From: Roseiarcus sp963730555
GTDB taxonomy: Bacteria; Pseudomonadota; Alphaproteobacteria; Rhizobiales; Beijerinckiaceae
Reading direction: 5' to 3'
NCBI GenBank assembly: GCA_963730555.1
Contig: CAVSSS010000034.1
Location: 155,833-219,832 of the forward strand
DNA length: 64,000 nt
Below the pieces are notes generated by a model. It saw only the letters and a program-made list of their open reading frames with translations. It was not told the DNA's origin and did no database searches. Within the stretch, counting starts at the first letter, position 1. The number at the start of each line of letters is the position of its first letter. This document shows positions 36,268 to 45,982 of this stretch, in pieces. Position numbers and translations under genes: made by a program.

Positions 36268-37005
36268 ATGAACGCTCCAAGCCGCCATCGCGTCCGGCCC
36301 TTCTCACCGTCCGGTCAGGCCAATCTGTTTGCTGCGCCGCTCCGCTTGCCGGAGGGGTTTCGATATCATCTGGACCTTCTGTCCACGGAAGAAGAGGAGG
36401 CGCTAGTGCGCGAACTTGAGCAGCTCCCGTTCAAGCCCTTCGACTTTCAAGGATTTCTGGCGAACCGACAGGTGGTGAGCTTCGGATACCGCTACGACTG
36501 CGACCGCCGCTCCGTTGTTGAGTCCGCGCCGTTTCCGTCGTTTCTCGAACCGCTGCGGGGTAAGGTGGCTGCACTTTTCGATCGCCCGGCGGAATCCTTC
36601 CGCCAGATCCTCATCAACGAGTATCGGCCTGGAGCGGGAATCGGCTGGCACCGGGACAAGGCGCAGTTCGACGAGGTCGTCGGCGTTTCGCTGCTTGCGC
36701 CCTGCACCCTGCGCTTTCGTCGGAAAGCGGACGAGACGTGGGACCGCGCCTCGCTCACGGTCGAACCGCGCTCAGCGTATCTGCTCTCCGGGCAGGCGCG
36801 CACGGTCTGGCAGCATCGCATCCCGGCTCTCGACCGCCTGCGTTATTCGATCACCTTGCGGACGCTTATTGCGAATCCGAAGGTCGCCGCTAGTCTAGTT
36901 CCGACGAGGCGCGCGAATAGTCGGTTGACGCACCAAGCGGCTGGGGCTTTGCCCGCTTCGGTCGTCGTCTTCACTTCGTTCAAGCGGTCGGTCTTCACGT
37001 CGTAG
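36268..37005 (+). CDS. AlkB-like 2-oxoglutarate/Fe(II) dioxygenase
   Basis: 245 residues. The iron-binding facial triad is visible as WHRDK (H and D) and the distal H in WQHRIP, with the 2-oxoglutarate-binding Arg in RYSITLRTL. RQILINEYRPGAGIGWHRD is the family's core strand. AlkB-type enzymes remove methyl lesions from DNA or RNA by oxidative demethylation. The family normally ends shortly after the RTL segment near residue 197. The last 45 or so residues here read antisense through the carbonic-anhydrase pseudogene, so the original stop was probably lost in a junction event. ATG 36268 is the clear start. Confidence 0.88.
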   Translation: MNAPSRHRVRPFSPSGQANLFAAPLRLPEGFRYHLDLLSTEEEEALVRELEQLPFKPFDFQGFLANRQVVSFGYRYDCDRRSVVESAPFPSFLEPLRGKVAALFDRPAESFRQILINEYRPGAGIGWHRDKAQFDEVVGVSLLAPCTLRFRRKADETWDRASLTVEPRSAYLLSGQARTVWQHRIPALDRLRYSITLRTLIANPKVAASLVPTRRANSRLTHQAAGALPASVVVFTSFKRSVFTS

Positions 37006-37569
37006 ACATAGCCGTAGATGGGCACGTTGTGAGGCACGAGCGGATGCTCGCGGATACGCCGCACGTCCTGTGCGACGCTCGCCTCCTGGTTGTTGATCGT
37101 GTGCCACTTGATGAAGTGGCCGGCAGCGTGTCCGCCCTTGTGATGCGGGTTCGACCATTTCTTTCCATCGAACGAGGCTGTCGCGAGGTCGTCGTCGAGC
37201 AGATAGGCCATGATCTCGTCGGAGATCAACTCCATGCCGCAATTGGTGTGTGTGGATGACGAACCACTCCTTCGTGCCCAGCAGTTTGTGGGGAATGACA
37301 AGCGATCCGATGGCGTCGTCCGTCGCGCGGCCGCCGGCTTTGCGGATGACATGCGCGTCCCCCTCCGCAAGGCCGACGTATTTCGCCGGATCGAGCCGTG
37401 GGTCCATGCAGGTGAGGATGGCGAAGGCCCTCGATGGAGGCAGGGCAAAGCGGGCCGAGCCCGAGCCGCGTGATCGAGGGTCACAGCAGGCCGACTGCGG
37501 CGACGGCGAGGTCGATAATGATGAGCGTGCGGGACATGCTGCTGCAGCGTCACGGTCAGCGTCGTGCAA
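36895..37569 (-). pseudogene. beta-carbonic anhydrase, frameshifted
   Basis: Reading leftward, PPSRAFAILTCMDPRLDP has the first zinc Cys and the Asp-Arg dyad, followed by HVIRKAGGRATDDAIGSLVI and KEWFVIH. Near 37240 the frame shifts. The adjoining frame continues TNCGMELISDEIMAYLL (His/Cys zinc site) and HPLVPHNVPIYGYVYDVKTD to the C-terminus. The expected N-terminal about 25 residues are not recognisable, and the C-terminal end runs antisense into the AlkB gene. The enzyme would interconvert CO2 and bicarbonate. As sequenced it cannot be made. Confidence 0.82.
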
Positions 37570-37727
37570 TGTAGGCGCTCAACCGTAAGACGGAACCGCC
37601 TCGGAGACCGGCTCGATGAAATGTAGACCGGGGTTCGCGCACGAGGACGGCACCGCCGGCCTCAAACATCAAGTCCAGCGGAAATGTGCTGGGTCAAATT
37701 GAGGCTCGGGGCGCCCTGACGCGTATC

Positions 37728-38726
37728 TCACTTCGGCCTTAGATCGAGCCCAACCCCGTTGTTGACGAACTGCAACGTGTAGGCGCTCCTGTAGTCGGTT
37801 TGTTTATCGACCATCCCGATCGCTACCATTTTGTCGAAGAAATCCTTCCAGCGCGCGTCGCTCATTGCGCCAATCCCGAGCGTAAGCGCCTCGCCGGAAT
37901 CAATGACATTGTATTTCTTCAGCTGCTCGATCGAGAAGGTGATTTGATCGTCGGTGATGTCAGGATTCTCTGTCTTGATCATCGCATTGGCCTTGGAGTT
38001 GTCGGCGTAGAGGTAGTGATACCAGCCGACCGCCGAAGCGTCGACGAAGCGCTGCACCAGGTCTGGATTCTTCTCGATGATGTCGCGGCGAGTTTCGATC
38101 AGGGTCGAATACGTGTCATAGCCGTAGTCGGAGAGCAGGAATACGTTCGGCTTGAAATGGCCCTGCCTTTCAATCTCAAAGGGCTCGGCGGTGAGATAGC
38201 CCTGCTGGATCGAGCTCTTGTTCATGATGAAGGGGGCGGAGTTGAAATTGTACGGCCGGACGTTCTCGTCCTTGAAGCCGTAAACAAGCTTCATCCAGGC
38301 ATAGAACGTGTTGATCGCGCCGGCGCCGACATAAGTCGACTTCGCGTGCGGCAGGTCTTTCCATTTATCGAGCCCCTGGCCGGGGTGCGACATGAAGATC
38401 TGGGGCGACTTCTGGAACTCGGCGGCGACGGCGACCAGGGGGAGCTTCGCCTCAGCCGACAGGAGGGCGCCTATCATGTCGCCGCCCATGAAGAATTCGA
38501 TCCTGCTAAACAGCAGCAACAGCGCCCCATTGGTCTGCGGGCCTCCGGGAATGATGGTGACGTCGAGTCCGTATTGTGCGTAAGTGCCGTCGGCGGCCGC
38601 CTGAAAGAAGCCGCCAGCCTCTGGGTCGGCGAGCCAGTTGGTGGCGAACTTCACCTTGTCGAGCGCCAACGCGGGCTCAGCCAAACCAACCCATCCCGCC
38701 AAGGCCGCAAGCACCGCCAATCGCAT
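37728..38726 (-). CDS. ABC transporter substrate-binding protein, NMT1/THI5-like
   Basis: About 332 residues with a cleavable signal peptide (MRLAVLAALAGWVGLAEPALA) and a periplasmic-binding fold of the SsuA/TauA/THI5 type. Conserved segments are KVKFATNWLADPEAGGFFQA, the GGDMIGAL ligand-pocket segment and STYVGAGAINTFYAWM. Such proteins capture small organic ligands (pyrimidines, sulfonates, taurine, amides) for an ABC importer. No permease or ATPase gene is adjacent, so the transporter partner lies elsewhere or was lost. The start at 38726 is preferred over 38807 because it begins the signal peptide and has a GGAAGGGG ribosome-binding site upstream. Confidence 0.87.
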   Translation of the reverse strand: MRLAVLAALAGWVGLAEPALALDKVKFATNWLADPEAGGFFQAAADGTYAQYGLDVTIIPGGPQTNGALLLLFSRIEFFMGGDMIGALLSAEAKLPLVAVAAEFQKSPQIFMSHPGQGLDKWKDLPHAKSTYVGAGAINTFYAWMKLVYGFKDENVRPYNFNSAPFIMNKSSIQQGYLTAEPFEIERQGHFKPNVFLLSDYGYDTYSTLIETRRDIIEKNPDLVQRFVDASAVGWYHYLYADNSKANAMIKTENPDITDDQITFSIEQLKKYNVIDSGEALTLGIGAMSDARWKDFFDKMVAIGMVDKQTDYRSAYTLQFVNNGVGLDLRPK

Positions 38727-39315
38727 TCCGACACGCCCCTTCCTTGCCGTTCCTCTCAACGCCGACGCTGCATGATCAAAAGCCGCTCGAGCCGGACTTG
38801 CCTTCAATCGCCACGCGGCCCGCTCGCCATCTTCCGAGCCGCATCGCCAGCTTGGGAAACATAATAGGACGTCGGATCGTAGACAAATGTGGCGTCTTCG
38901 CCAGGCAAATAGGACGCCTCCACATGGTAAGAGAGAAATTAGAGCGCATAGGCCGCGCCAATGTCATCCTCGTATCGGCGCCGCGCGTCTGGCCTCATTT
39001 CCTTGAGCCCGCGACCGAAGCGTTCGGCCTGCTCCTCCCCAGATCGCGGACGTAGAGCGACGCATTCTCGTGTCTCCCCAGCTGTCCAAACATGGCCTTA
39101 ATGAGGATATGTCCCGCTCCGGCGACACCATGTGCGCATGCCCCCGCGAATGCGAGCCAAGGCGCGGTCAATCGTAGCACTGACCGTCCTCCAAGATTGA
39201 TCGCAGCTTGAGCCTCTAAGAAATTTTCTCGCTCTGATCGTTCTTATCGCCGGACGGGGATTGGAATCTTCCACATCTGACGTGATGTTGGGCAATCGGC
39301 TCGATCGGTCTGTGG
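38727..39315. other. 589-bp gap, no confident gene
   Basis: A leftward frame at 38995-39180 encodes 61 residues with a hydrophobic start (MLRLTAPWLAFAGACAHGVA), but I recognise no family and see no good ribosome-binding site. The rest shows nothing coding. Confidence 0.45.
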
Positions 39316-40779
39316 ATGACTAGGGCCTACCACATTCTTGGCCCGGCGGACGCCGCCATCACGCTCGTCGAATACGGCAGCTACGCATGCCCCTATTGCC
39401 GCGCCGCGAACGACCGGATCGCCGAAGTGCGCGATCAGTTCGGCGACCAGATGCGGTATGTCTTCCGTCATTGGCCTCTTGTCGGCGTCGAACTTGCCCG
39501 CTGCGCGGCCGAACTGGTGGAGCGGGCCAAGGATCCCAAAAGTTTCTGGGACGCGCACGTCAAGCTGATGACGCGTTCGGAGACGCTGACCGAGGACGAC
39601 GTCATTGCGGTCGCGCGCTACCTTGGCGTCTCCGCCGATTGCGGTCCGCTGGACGATCCCGCGGTTACCCGCGCTAAGGCGCGGGTCGATGCGGACGAGG
39701 TCCAGCGCGCGGCGAGCGGCGCGATCGTCACCCCCCACCTTCTCTATCAATGGCCGCCGCTATGACGGGCCGTGGGACGAAAGCGCGCTGTCAGACGCGA
39801 TGCTGGGCACGCTCGGCCACCGGGTGCGCTCGGCCGCGCTCGATTTCGCCAGCTGGGGACCCCCCCCGCGGGCGTCCTGTTGCTCGTGGCGACAACCGTC
39901 GCCGTCGCCTTGACCAACAGCAGTCTGGGGCCGGCCTTCGCCGCGGGCTCACGCTCGGCGGCTTCAGCTTTTCACAGTCGCTATTGCGTTGGATCGACGA
40001 CGGGCGCTGACTGTGTTCTTTCTCGTCGTAGGTCTCGAGATCAAGCGCGAGTTCACCGTCGACCATCTCTCGGGCTGGCGCTCGGCGGCGCTGCCGGTCG
40101 CCGGCGCGCTCGGCGGCATGGTCGCGCCAGTGGCGCTGTATCTTCTGATCGTTCCCACTGGGCCCTGGTCGCACGGGGGGCGTGCCGATGTCGACCGACA
40201 CCGCCTTCACGGTGCGCTCACCGTCATGATGGGCTCGCGCGTCCCGGTCGAACTGCGCATCTTCCTTAGCGCGGCGGCGATCGTCGACGACCTGGGGACG
40301 ATCCTGGCGGTCGCCATCTTCTACTCAAGCGAACTCACCTCATCTATCTCGCGCCGACGGCCGTCATCATCGGCTTGCTGGCAATCCTGAACCGGTCGCA
40401 TGTTTACACGCTCGCGCCCTATGTCATGGTCGGCGTCGCTTTGTGGGCGTGCGTTCAGGCGAGTGGGCTGCATCCGACCCTGGCGGGCATATTCTGGCGC
40501 TGTTCATTCCCAACCGGCCGCCGCCAAACCTGACCGCGTTGACCACGCAGGCCAGCGTCATCATCGCCGCCGAAGCGGCGCGCGGCGGCGAGGTGCTGAA
40601 ACACGGGCCATCCGCGCCGGCTTTGCGCGCGCTCGATGCGATCCACGACCGGATCGAGTCGCCGGCCTACAGATGGCGACTTCGAGGCCGCCAAGATCGC
40701 GGTATTTGTTGCCTCGTTCCTGGCTGCCCTCATTGGCGTGACACTGCTCTCGCTCGCAGACCGAAGAGCGCCGGTCTAG
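39316..40779 (+). pseudogene. nhaA: thioredoxin-domain NhaA Na+/H+ antiporter pseudogene
   Basis: The 5' part (39316-39740) encodes a DsbA-like thioredoxin domain with CPYC (EYGSYACPYCRAAND). The frame is then lost and the sequence reappears in successive frames as a multi-helix NhaA antiporter: VGLEIKREFTVDHLSGWRS, ELRIFLSAAAIVDDLGTILA and LTTQASVIIAAEAARG. A deletion near 40665 removes the segment before the last helix (AKIAVFVASFLAALIGVTLL). At least five frame changes plus the deletion make it a clear pseudogene. The intact protein would exchange Na+ for H+ across the inner membrane. Confidence 0.85.
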
Positions 40780-40881
40780 GGTGATTGCAAGAGGGCGCCG
40801 GAGCCGCCAGGATGGAGCGCTACGGCGTGGGTGGACCTATGGGCGGCTCAGCGCGAACCACAACGAGAGGAAGTTTTGACC

Positions 40882-41121
40882 ATGAGCCATGTCACCTACA
40901 CCGTCGTCGAGCACGACGGCGGATGGGCCTATAAGGTCGGCGACGTTTTTTCCGAGACCTTTCGCACGCGCCAGGAGGCTCATGCCGCTGCGGAGCGGGC
41001 CGCCCTGGAGCAGCGCGTCCCTGGCCAAAGCAGCGCGATCGAATACGAGGACAGCTCCGGCCGCTGGCATGAGGAAGAGGAAAGCGGGGACGATCGGCCG
41101 GATACTGACGTTAAGGACTGA
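40882..41121 (+). CDS. DUF2188 family protein
   Basis: A 79-residue protein from ATG 40882, with GAGAGG(A) about ten bases upstream. It matches DUF2188: VTYTVVEHDGGWAYKVGDVF and TRQEAHAAAERAALEQR, followed by an acidic tail. These small proteins are widespread in Alphaproteobacteria and of unknown function. It stands alone between the nhaA pseudogene and the leftward udgX gene. Confidence 0.85.
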   Translation: MSHVTYTVVEHDGGWAYKVGDVFSETFRTRQEAHAAAERAALEQRVPGQSSAIEYEDSSGRWHEEEESGDDRPDTDVKD

Positions 41122-41144
41122 CGGCCCAGCGCTGGAGCGAGGCG

Positions 41145-41804
41145 CTATCCGGCGGCGCGGACGGCAGATCTTGATTGGCTTGCCGAAGCCTTGGCCAATT
41201 GCTCAATCGCGCGCAGGTCATTCACGAAAGCTGCGTAAGCAGATTGCCTCTCCTCGTCATCCTGCAGGCGCCGCAACGCGGACGGATGGATGGTGATGAA
41301 GACGCGCAATCCATTCGCCACGTCCAGGACCTTGCCTCGGTTGCTTTGGACGGGGATCGCACGTTCCGCCAGTCCCTGGGCTGCGGTCGCCCCGAGGGCG
41401 ACCATAAGCCGCGGATGAATGAGTTCGATTTCTCCCGATAGCCAGCGCCGGCATATTTTGATTTCGCTGGCGTTGGGGCGCTTGTGCAGCCGTCGCTTGC
41501 CGCGCGGCTCAAACTTAAAATGCTTGACCGCATTGGTCACGTAAACGCGCCCGCGATCAACGCCCGCCTCCGCGAGCGCCCTGTCCAACAGCAGACCCGC
41601 TGGCCCGACAAAAGGACGACCTTGGAGGTCTTCCTTGTCTCCGGGCTGCTCGCCGACAAACAGGATCTCGGCGTCAGCCGGGCCTTCTCCGAATACTGTC
41701 TGGGTCGCGTTTTTCCACAGGGGGCAAGCACGACAGGACGCGGCTTCGCGACGCAAGCGGTCGAGTCTGTCATTTGGCTGGCTATCGTCGCCTGCGGCAC
41801 TCAC
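41145..41804 (-). CDS. udgX: UdgX family uracil-DNA binding protein
   Basis: 219 residues from the GTG at 41804. UDG superfamily motif 1 is GEQPGD (51-56) and the C-terminal motif is HPSALRR. Iron-sulfur ligands C24 and C27 (CRACPL) are present. The UdgX hallmarks are KHFKF (94-98), which replaces the usual Cys-Arg-Pro stretch, and the R-loop KRRLH (103-107). By homology, His107 is the nucleophile that forms a covalent bond with the uracil site in DNA instead of releasing the enzyme. It acts in uracil repair or DNA-end protection. The start overlaps the stop of a 50-aa membrane protein gene (GTGA), so the two are coupled. Confidence 0.9.
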   Translation of the reverse strand: MSAAGDDSQPNDRLDRLRREAASCRACPLWKNATQTVFGEGPADAEILFVGEQPGDKEDLQGRPFVGPAGLLLDRALAEAGVDRGRVYVTNAVKHFKFEPRGKRRLHKRPNASEIKICRRWLSGEIELIHPRLMVALGATAAQGLAERAIPVQSNRGKVLDVANGLRVFITIHPSALRRLQDDEERQSAYAAFVNDLRAIEQLAKASASQSRSAVRAAG

Positions 41805-41953
41805 GGTCTCACAAACACCTCGACCAGGACCCAGGCCAGAATGGCCAACGCGACACTGCAGATGAGTATGTAACGGACATGATGGCCCGTCGAGCCGGCC
41901 CGCACCGCGACTTTGTTGTCTTCGGTCACGACCGGACGTTCGTGCGCGTCCAT
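41801..41953 (-). CDS. 50-aa single-helix membrane protein coupled to udgX
   Basis: ATG 41953 is preceded by AAAGGAG with good spacing and the frame ends at TGA 41801-41803, overlapping the udgX GTG. The N-terminal half is hydrophilic (MDAHERPVVTEDNKVAVRAG) and one helix follows (YILICSVALAILAWVLVEVF). I do not recognise a named family. The strong ribosome-binding site and the GTGA overlap with udgX argue that it is real and co-expressed. Confidence 0.72.
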   Translation of the reverse strand: MDAHERPVVTEDNKVAVRAGSTGHHVRYILICSVALAILAWVLVEVFVRP

Positions 41954-42899
41954 CGAATGCTCCTTTCTCGTGAGCATTGCGAATTGAGGCTCCGTCCCGG
42001 CTCAATTTGGCCGAAATCGGTAGTTCCGACCGCCAAATTGGGCGCAAGGCAGCGCCCCATCACTCGAGAAACTCAGGAGCGTGGGAATCGGTTCCCGTGT
42101 CGCGGGCAATCGGCACGTGTCGGCTGATCAAGCTCTGCGGCTTGGACGCAAGCCCGGCGGTACACCACGAGCACTCCAGCGAGGGCCGTACATCCGGTTT
42201 GATGCGAAGCGCGAGGGCCCTGTCCGGTCTCGCTGTGAACGTATTCATGGAAGAGGAGCGAATCCCCCGCCACACTGGGTCTTTTGGAAGCGGGGGTTGA
42301 CGCCGTGCGCCGGCCGCTGGCACCGAGTGCGAACAGGCTCAGCAGACAGCCCTTGCCATCGCCGGATCGGTGCGGGCAAGAAGGACGCAGTGAAAAGCGA
42401 GATCCCAAGAAGCGTACCAGGGCTACTCCCACTTATCCGGCATTGCGATGATGTGCTCATTGTTTAGATGACGCCATCCGGCATTCCGCCCGGACTTCCG
42501 CGTTTCAGAGGGCGGTGCCTTGTCGCCGTGGAGCGAGCGCGCGACGTCCTAGTGGTTGAATTGCAGGCTCCAGGTCATTCCGACGAAGGCATGCCGCATG
42601 ACCATCGCTCTTCGTCGTTCGTTCTCTCCGGACGTAGCGCGGCTTGTATTCGTCGGCCTCGCGCTTTCGATCTGCTTGCGTTTGTGTGAAGGCCTCGCCG
42701 ATGTCCATCGTCCAGCCAGGAACGTCACGCGGGAGGTGCAGCCTGAGTTCGACGGTCTCTCCGGTCGCGACCACGACGCGGCGACACAAGGCGATTTTCG
42801 TACCGCTCCGTTCGGGACTTACGGTTGCCGCGCGCCGAAGATCTCGCGGCGACCCGCCCATAATTTTGCGGGCCGCGGGCGCTGAGCGGGTCGTCCGCC
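41954..42899. other. 946-bp gap, no confident gene
   Basis: Several medium-length frames overlap each other on both strands (for example plus 42598-42885 and minus 42505-42890), but none shows a recognisable motif, a ribosome-binding site, or continuity with a neighbour. It may hold remnants of a gene once linked to gnd. Confidence 0.45.
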
Positions 42900-43919
42900 T
42901 TATTTGCCAGCCGGCTTTTCCAAATGGCCGCCAAACTGGAAGCGCATCGCCGAGAGGAGCTTGTTCTGATAGTCGGCCTCGCCGCGCGAAAAAAACCGCT
43001 CGTAAAGCGCGGTGCTTAGTACTGGCGTCGGGACGCCTTCGTCGATGGCGGCCTTGATCGTCCACCGGCCTTCGCCGGAATCCGACACCCGCCCGGAAAA
43101 CTTGGAGAGCGCGGAATCTTCGCTGAGCGCGGTCGCCGTTAGATCGAGGAGCCATGAGGCGATTACGCTGCCGCGCCGCCAGACCTCGGCGACGTCCGGC
43201 AGGTTGATGTTGTATTTGTAGTGGTCGGGATTTCGGAGCGGCGTTGTCTCGGCGTCGATCGCGTGCGTCTGCTCGCCGACATTCGCCGCCCGCAGGATGT
43301 CCAGCCCTTCAGCATAGGCGGCCATGATGCCGTACTCGATGCCGTTGTGGACCATCTTGACGAAATGCCCGGCCCCGTTCGGCCCGCAGTGGAGGTAGCC
43401 GAGTTCGGCCGTCGAGGGGTCGCCTTTGCGGCCGGGGGTTCGGGGAATAGAGCCCGCGCCCGGCGCGAGCGTCCTGAAGATTGGATCGAGGCGGTTCACG
43501 GCTTGATCAGGGCCGCCGATCATCATGCAATAGCCGCGCTCGAGGCCCCAGACGCCGCCGCTGGTGCCGACATCGACATAATTGATGCCTTTCGACGCCA
43601 GCTCATGGGCGCGGCGCAGATCGTCGACGTAGTAGGAATTGCCGCCGTCAATGATCGTGTCGCCGGCCTCGAGCGCCGGCTCAAGTTGCGCTATGGTGCT
43701 GTCGACGACCGCGGCGGGAACCATGAGCCAGACCGCACGCGGCTTTTCCAGCTTCTTGACCAGCTCAGCAAGCGAGGAGCTACCGACCGCCTTTTCCTCG
43801 ACCAGTTCCTCGACGGCCTTGGGAGACATATCGAAGACCACGCATTGGTGGCCCCCCGTCAGGAGCCTGCGGACCATGTTGGCGCCCATCCGCCCCAGTC
43901 CGACCATTCCAAGCTGCAT
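42900..43919 (-). CDS. gnd: 6-phosphogluconate dehydrogenase (decarboxylating), short YqeC-type
   Basis: A 339-residue short-form GndA/YqeC-type enzyme. The Rossmann nucleotide-binding site is MQLGMVGLGRMGANMVRRL, followed by the substrate-binding DGGNSYY and the catalytic-region HCGPNGAGHFVKMVHNGIEY. It oxidises 6-phosphogluconate to ribulose 5-phosphate and CO2 with NAD(P). It is shorter than the 470-residue E. coli form, as expected for this branch. It lies 39 bp downstream of ppgK in the same direction, which suggests an operon for glucose oxidation through the pentose phosphate route. Confidence 0.95.
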   Translation of the reverse strand: MQLGMVGLGRMGANMVRRLLTGGHQCVVFDMSPKAVEELVEEKAVGSSSLAELVKKLEKPRAVWLMVPAAVVDSTIAQLEPALEAGDTIIDGGNSYYVDDLRRAHELASKGINYVDVGTSGGVWGLERGYCMMIGGPDQAVNRLDPIFRTLAPGAGSIPRTPGRKGDPSTAELGYLHCGPNGAGHFVKMVHNGIEYGIMAAYAEGLDILRAANVGEQTHAIDAETTPLRNPDHYKYNINLPDVAEVWRRGSVIASWLLDLTATALSEDSALSKFSGRVSDSGEGRWTIKAAIDEGVPTPVLSTALYERFFSRGEADYQNKLLSAMRFQFGGHLEKPAGK

Positions 43920-43958
43920 GTGCGGCTCCTTCAGACGTATGAGTGATCCAATCGCGGC

Positions 43959-44690
43959 TCAGGACCGTTTCGCCTTCGCCGTCGTGCGCAACTTCGTAGC
44001 GGCCGGAGGCCCCGCCTGGACGGCCGGCGATTCGGATTTCGCGGCGTCCTCCCACATCAGGAATCCGCCCCTGAACGCATTCGCGTTGTCGCCCAGTCGG
44101 CACCGCGGCGGCAGCTCCTTCAGTATCCTAGCGTTGCCGCCGCCGAGCACAATATCGTCGGGCTCGAGCGCAGCGACCAACCGGTCAACCACGTCAAAAA
44201 CGTGTTTGCGCCACCTTCTCTTGCCCAGCCGCTCCAGTCCTCGCTCGCCCACGTAATCCTCATAAGTGGCCTTTTTGTAAGGGAGATGACCAAGCTCCAT
44301 CGGCTCCACGATTTCGTCCACGATGAGAGTTGAGCCCAGTCCGGTCCCCAGCCCGAGGAACAGCATCTTGTCCTTTTTGTAGCTGCCGAGCGCTTGCATC
44401 GCCGCGTCGTTGACGACTTTGACCGGCCGGCCGAATCCTTTCCTGAAGTCGAAACCCATCCAGCCGCTACCGAGATTCTTCGGATCCGCGACCGGCCGAT
44501 TGTGCAGAACTGGCCCCGGATACCCGATCGATACGACATCGTAGCTCCAGTCGCCAGCGAGCCGTCGGACTCCCGAGACCATCTGTTGGGCCGTCATCTT
44601 CGGTCCGGAAACGAATTCACGCTTATCGTTCTGGCCGGTCGCGAGGATTTTGACGTGGGTTCCGCCAACGTCGATGACCAATACGTTCAT
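43959..44690 (-). CDS. ppgK: polyphosphate glucokinase / ROK-type glucokinase
   Basis: About 243 residues from ATG 44690. The ASKHA phosphate-binding start is VLVIDVGGTHVKI, the substrate-binding segment is VKVVNDAAMQALGSY, the adenosine or phosphate motif is FLGLGTGLGS, and GHLPYKKATYEDYVGERGLE is typical of PpgK-like enzymes. It phosphorylates glucose, probably with polyphosphate and possibly ATP. Length and motifs fit the PpgK branch better than the longer ROK repressors. It is the first gene of the ppgK-gnd unit. The open frame extends to 44744 but the DxGGT strand needs the start at 44690. Confidence 0.88.
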   Translation of the reverse strand: MNVLVIDVGGTHVKILATGQNDKREFVSGPKMTAQQMVSGVRRLAGDWSYDVVSIGYPGPVLHNRPVADPKNLGSGWMGFDFRKGFGRPVKVVNDAAMQALGSYKKDKMLFLGLGTGLGSTLIVDEIVEPMELGHLPYKKATYEDYVGERGLERLGKRRWRKHVFDVVDRLVAALEPDDIVLGGGNARILKELPPRCRLGDNANAFRGGFLMWEDAAKSESPAVQAGPPAATKLRTTAKAKRS

Positions 44691-45835
44691 GGACCGTCTC
44701 GTTGTCGTCGCGCTGAGTTGCGAGCGCACCGCTCTGGAGACCATGCCTTGGGTTAGCGGGTTGCGCTACCCCCTTGTGGAGCGTTTGCGCTCCGCCCACC
44801 GCTGGCGCACGCGCTTGAGGTGAGGGCGCGTGAGGGAAGGGCTTTAATATCAGTTTCGCTGGCACCGATGGATCGAGCCACGCGCCTTATCCGCGCGATG
44901 GAGAATGGTATCTGCCGTCATCGTAAGGCACAAGAGAAGCAATGGTCGGACAGGGATAAGACGCTCACATATGGAGGACTTCCGCTGTCGTTGTCGACAA
45001 GCGAAGTTCAACAAAGAACGCCATAAAAAAATACCAATACTTCAGTTCCGTGGTGACCATGAACTGGTGCAGAGGATCCCGTTTCAGGTCGGCTGTCAGG
45101 GCAGGGGTAACACGATCGGCTGTTTGGATTAATCTAGTCGCTCGATCGTCGAGACTAGCCCAACTCCCGAAGGTGGCGCCGGTCACGCAGACCTGAGCTC
45201 CGATCCTTGGGATCGAGACCTAGTTGGACGCGCCCTTGTAAGCTTCGGGTCAGCGCAGCCGCGCATCCCAAGTAGATCCAGAAAGCATCCGCGACGCGCC
45301 AGCAAACCGCCGATGGTGAAGACCTCCGACTGCTTGGTGCAAAGCATTGTTACAAACGGTTCTTTTGCAGCAGGCCTAGTTGCTCTGATCAATATTACCG
45401 AGGTGGCCAGCTGCCAACAGATTTCGAACGCCCGCTCTAAGATCATCGATTTGTTCTCGGGGTTACTCTTCCGATGCAGGAGCAACGCAAATCGCGATGA
45501 TGACAATGACCATCGTTGCAATCGTTATGCGCTCTCGAAGGCCTGGCGTAGAAATGGTTCAACAAACGTCTTTCCCTTCGTGGCAACCATCGTCGGAGCC
45601 CCAGCGTTAAATCCTGATCTCATATGCTCGCTAAGGCGGCGATGCCCGAGACTGGCAATTCATCTCCCTGAAAGACTTCGGCCGTCAGTTTCCGTGTCGC
45701 CTCGACGGGAAGGTTTTCGCTTGGACGACCATAACGAAACAGCAGTAATGGATAGGCCCAACCTCGCCCTGTTAGGGCGCTGATTGGGGACAGTGCGCGT
45801 GAACCATTCGAACATCAATATGTTAGGCTAAAAAG
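44691..45835. other. 1.1-kb gap before the attachment site, no confident gene
   Basis: The segment is less GC-rich than its surroundings, particularly 44960-45150 and 45320-45520. Candidate short frames include minus 44965-45186 with a hydrophobic KYWYFFMAFFVELRL segment and minus 45183-45521. Neither has a recognisable domain or a convincing ribosome-binding site. It separates ppgK from the integrated element. Confidence 0.45.
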
Positions 45836-45880
45836 TGGTCGGAGTGAGAGGATTCGAACCTCCGACCCCATCGTCCCGAA
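45836..45880 (-). other. tRNA-Pro 3'-half, probable attachment site of the integrated element
   Basis: On the minus strand the sequence reads as the anticodon-loop-like TTCGGGA, a variable region, a T-arm (GGAGG-TTCGAAT-CCTCT) and the acceptor 3' strand CACTCCG-A-CCA. This is a tRNA 3' half; the CGG-like loop and arm sequences fit tRNA-Pro. No D-arm or 5' acceptor strand is present, so it is not a complete gene. It lies next to a tyrosine recombinase pointing toward it. The orientation implies that the intact tRNA lies at the far, right-hand end of the element, outside the window. Confidence 0.75.
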
Positions 45881-45982
45881 TAAGGCGGTCCGGCATATAT
45901 CTCGGAAATATTTGACGTTTTTCGGCACCTTCGCCATCGATTATCGCGTTTCGTTCGCGAAAGGATGCCCGGAAACTGCCCG

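Noticed and set aside
43221..43946. A 241-codon rightward frame inside gnd
   Set aside because: Antisense shadow of a well-conserved enzyme.
45836..45880. A complete functional tRNA gene
   Set aside because: The D-arm and 5' acceptor strand are absent and the anticodon stem does not pair, so only the 3' half is present.
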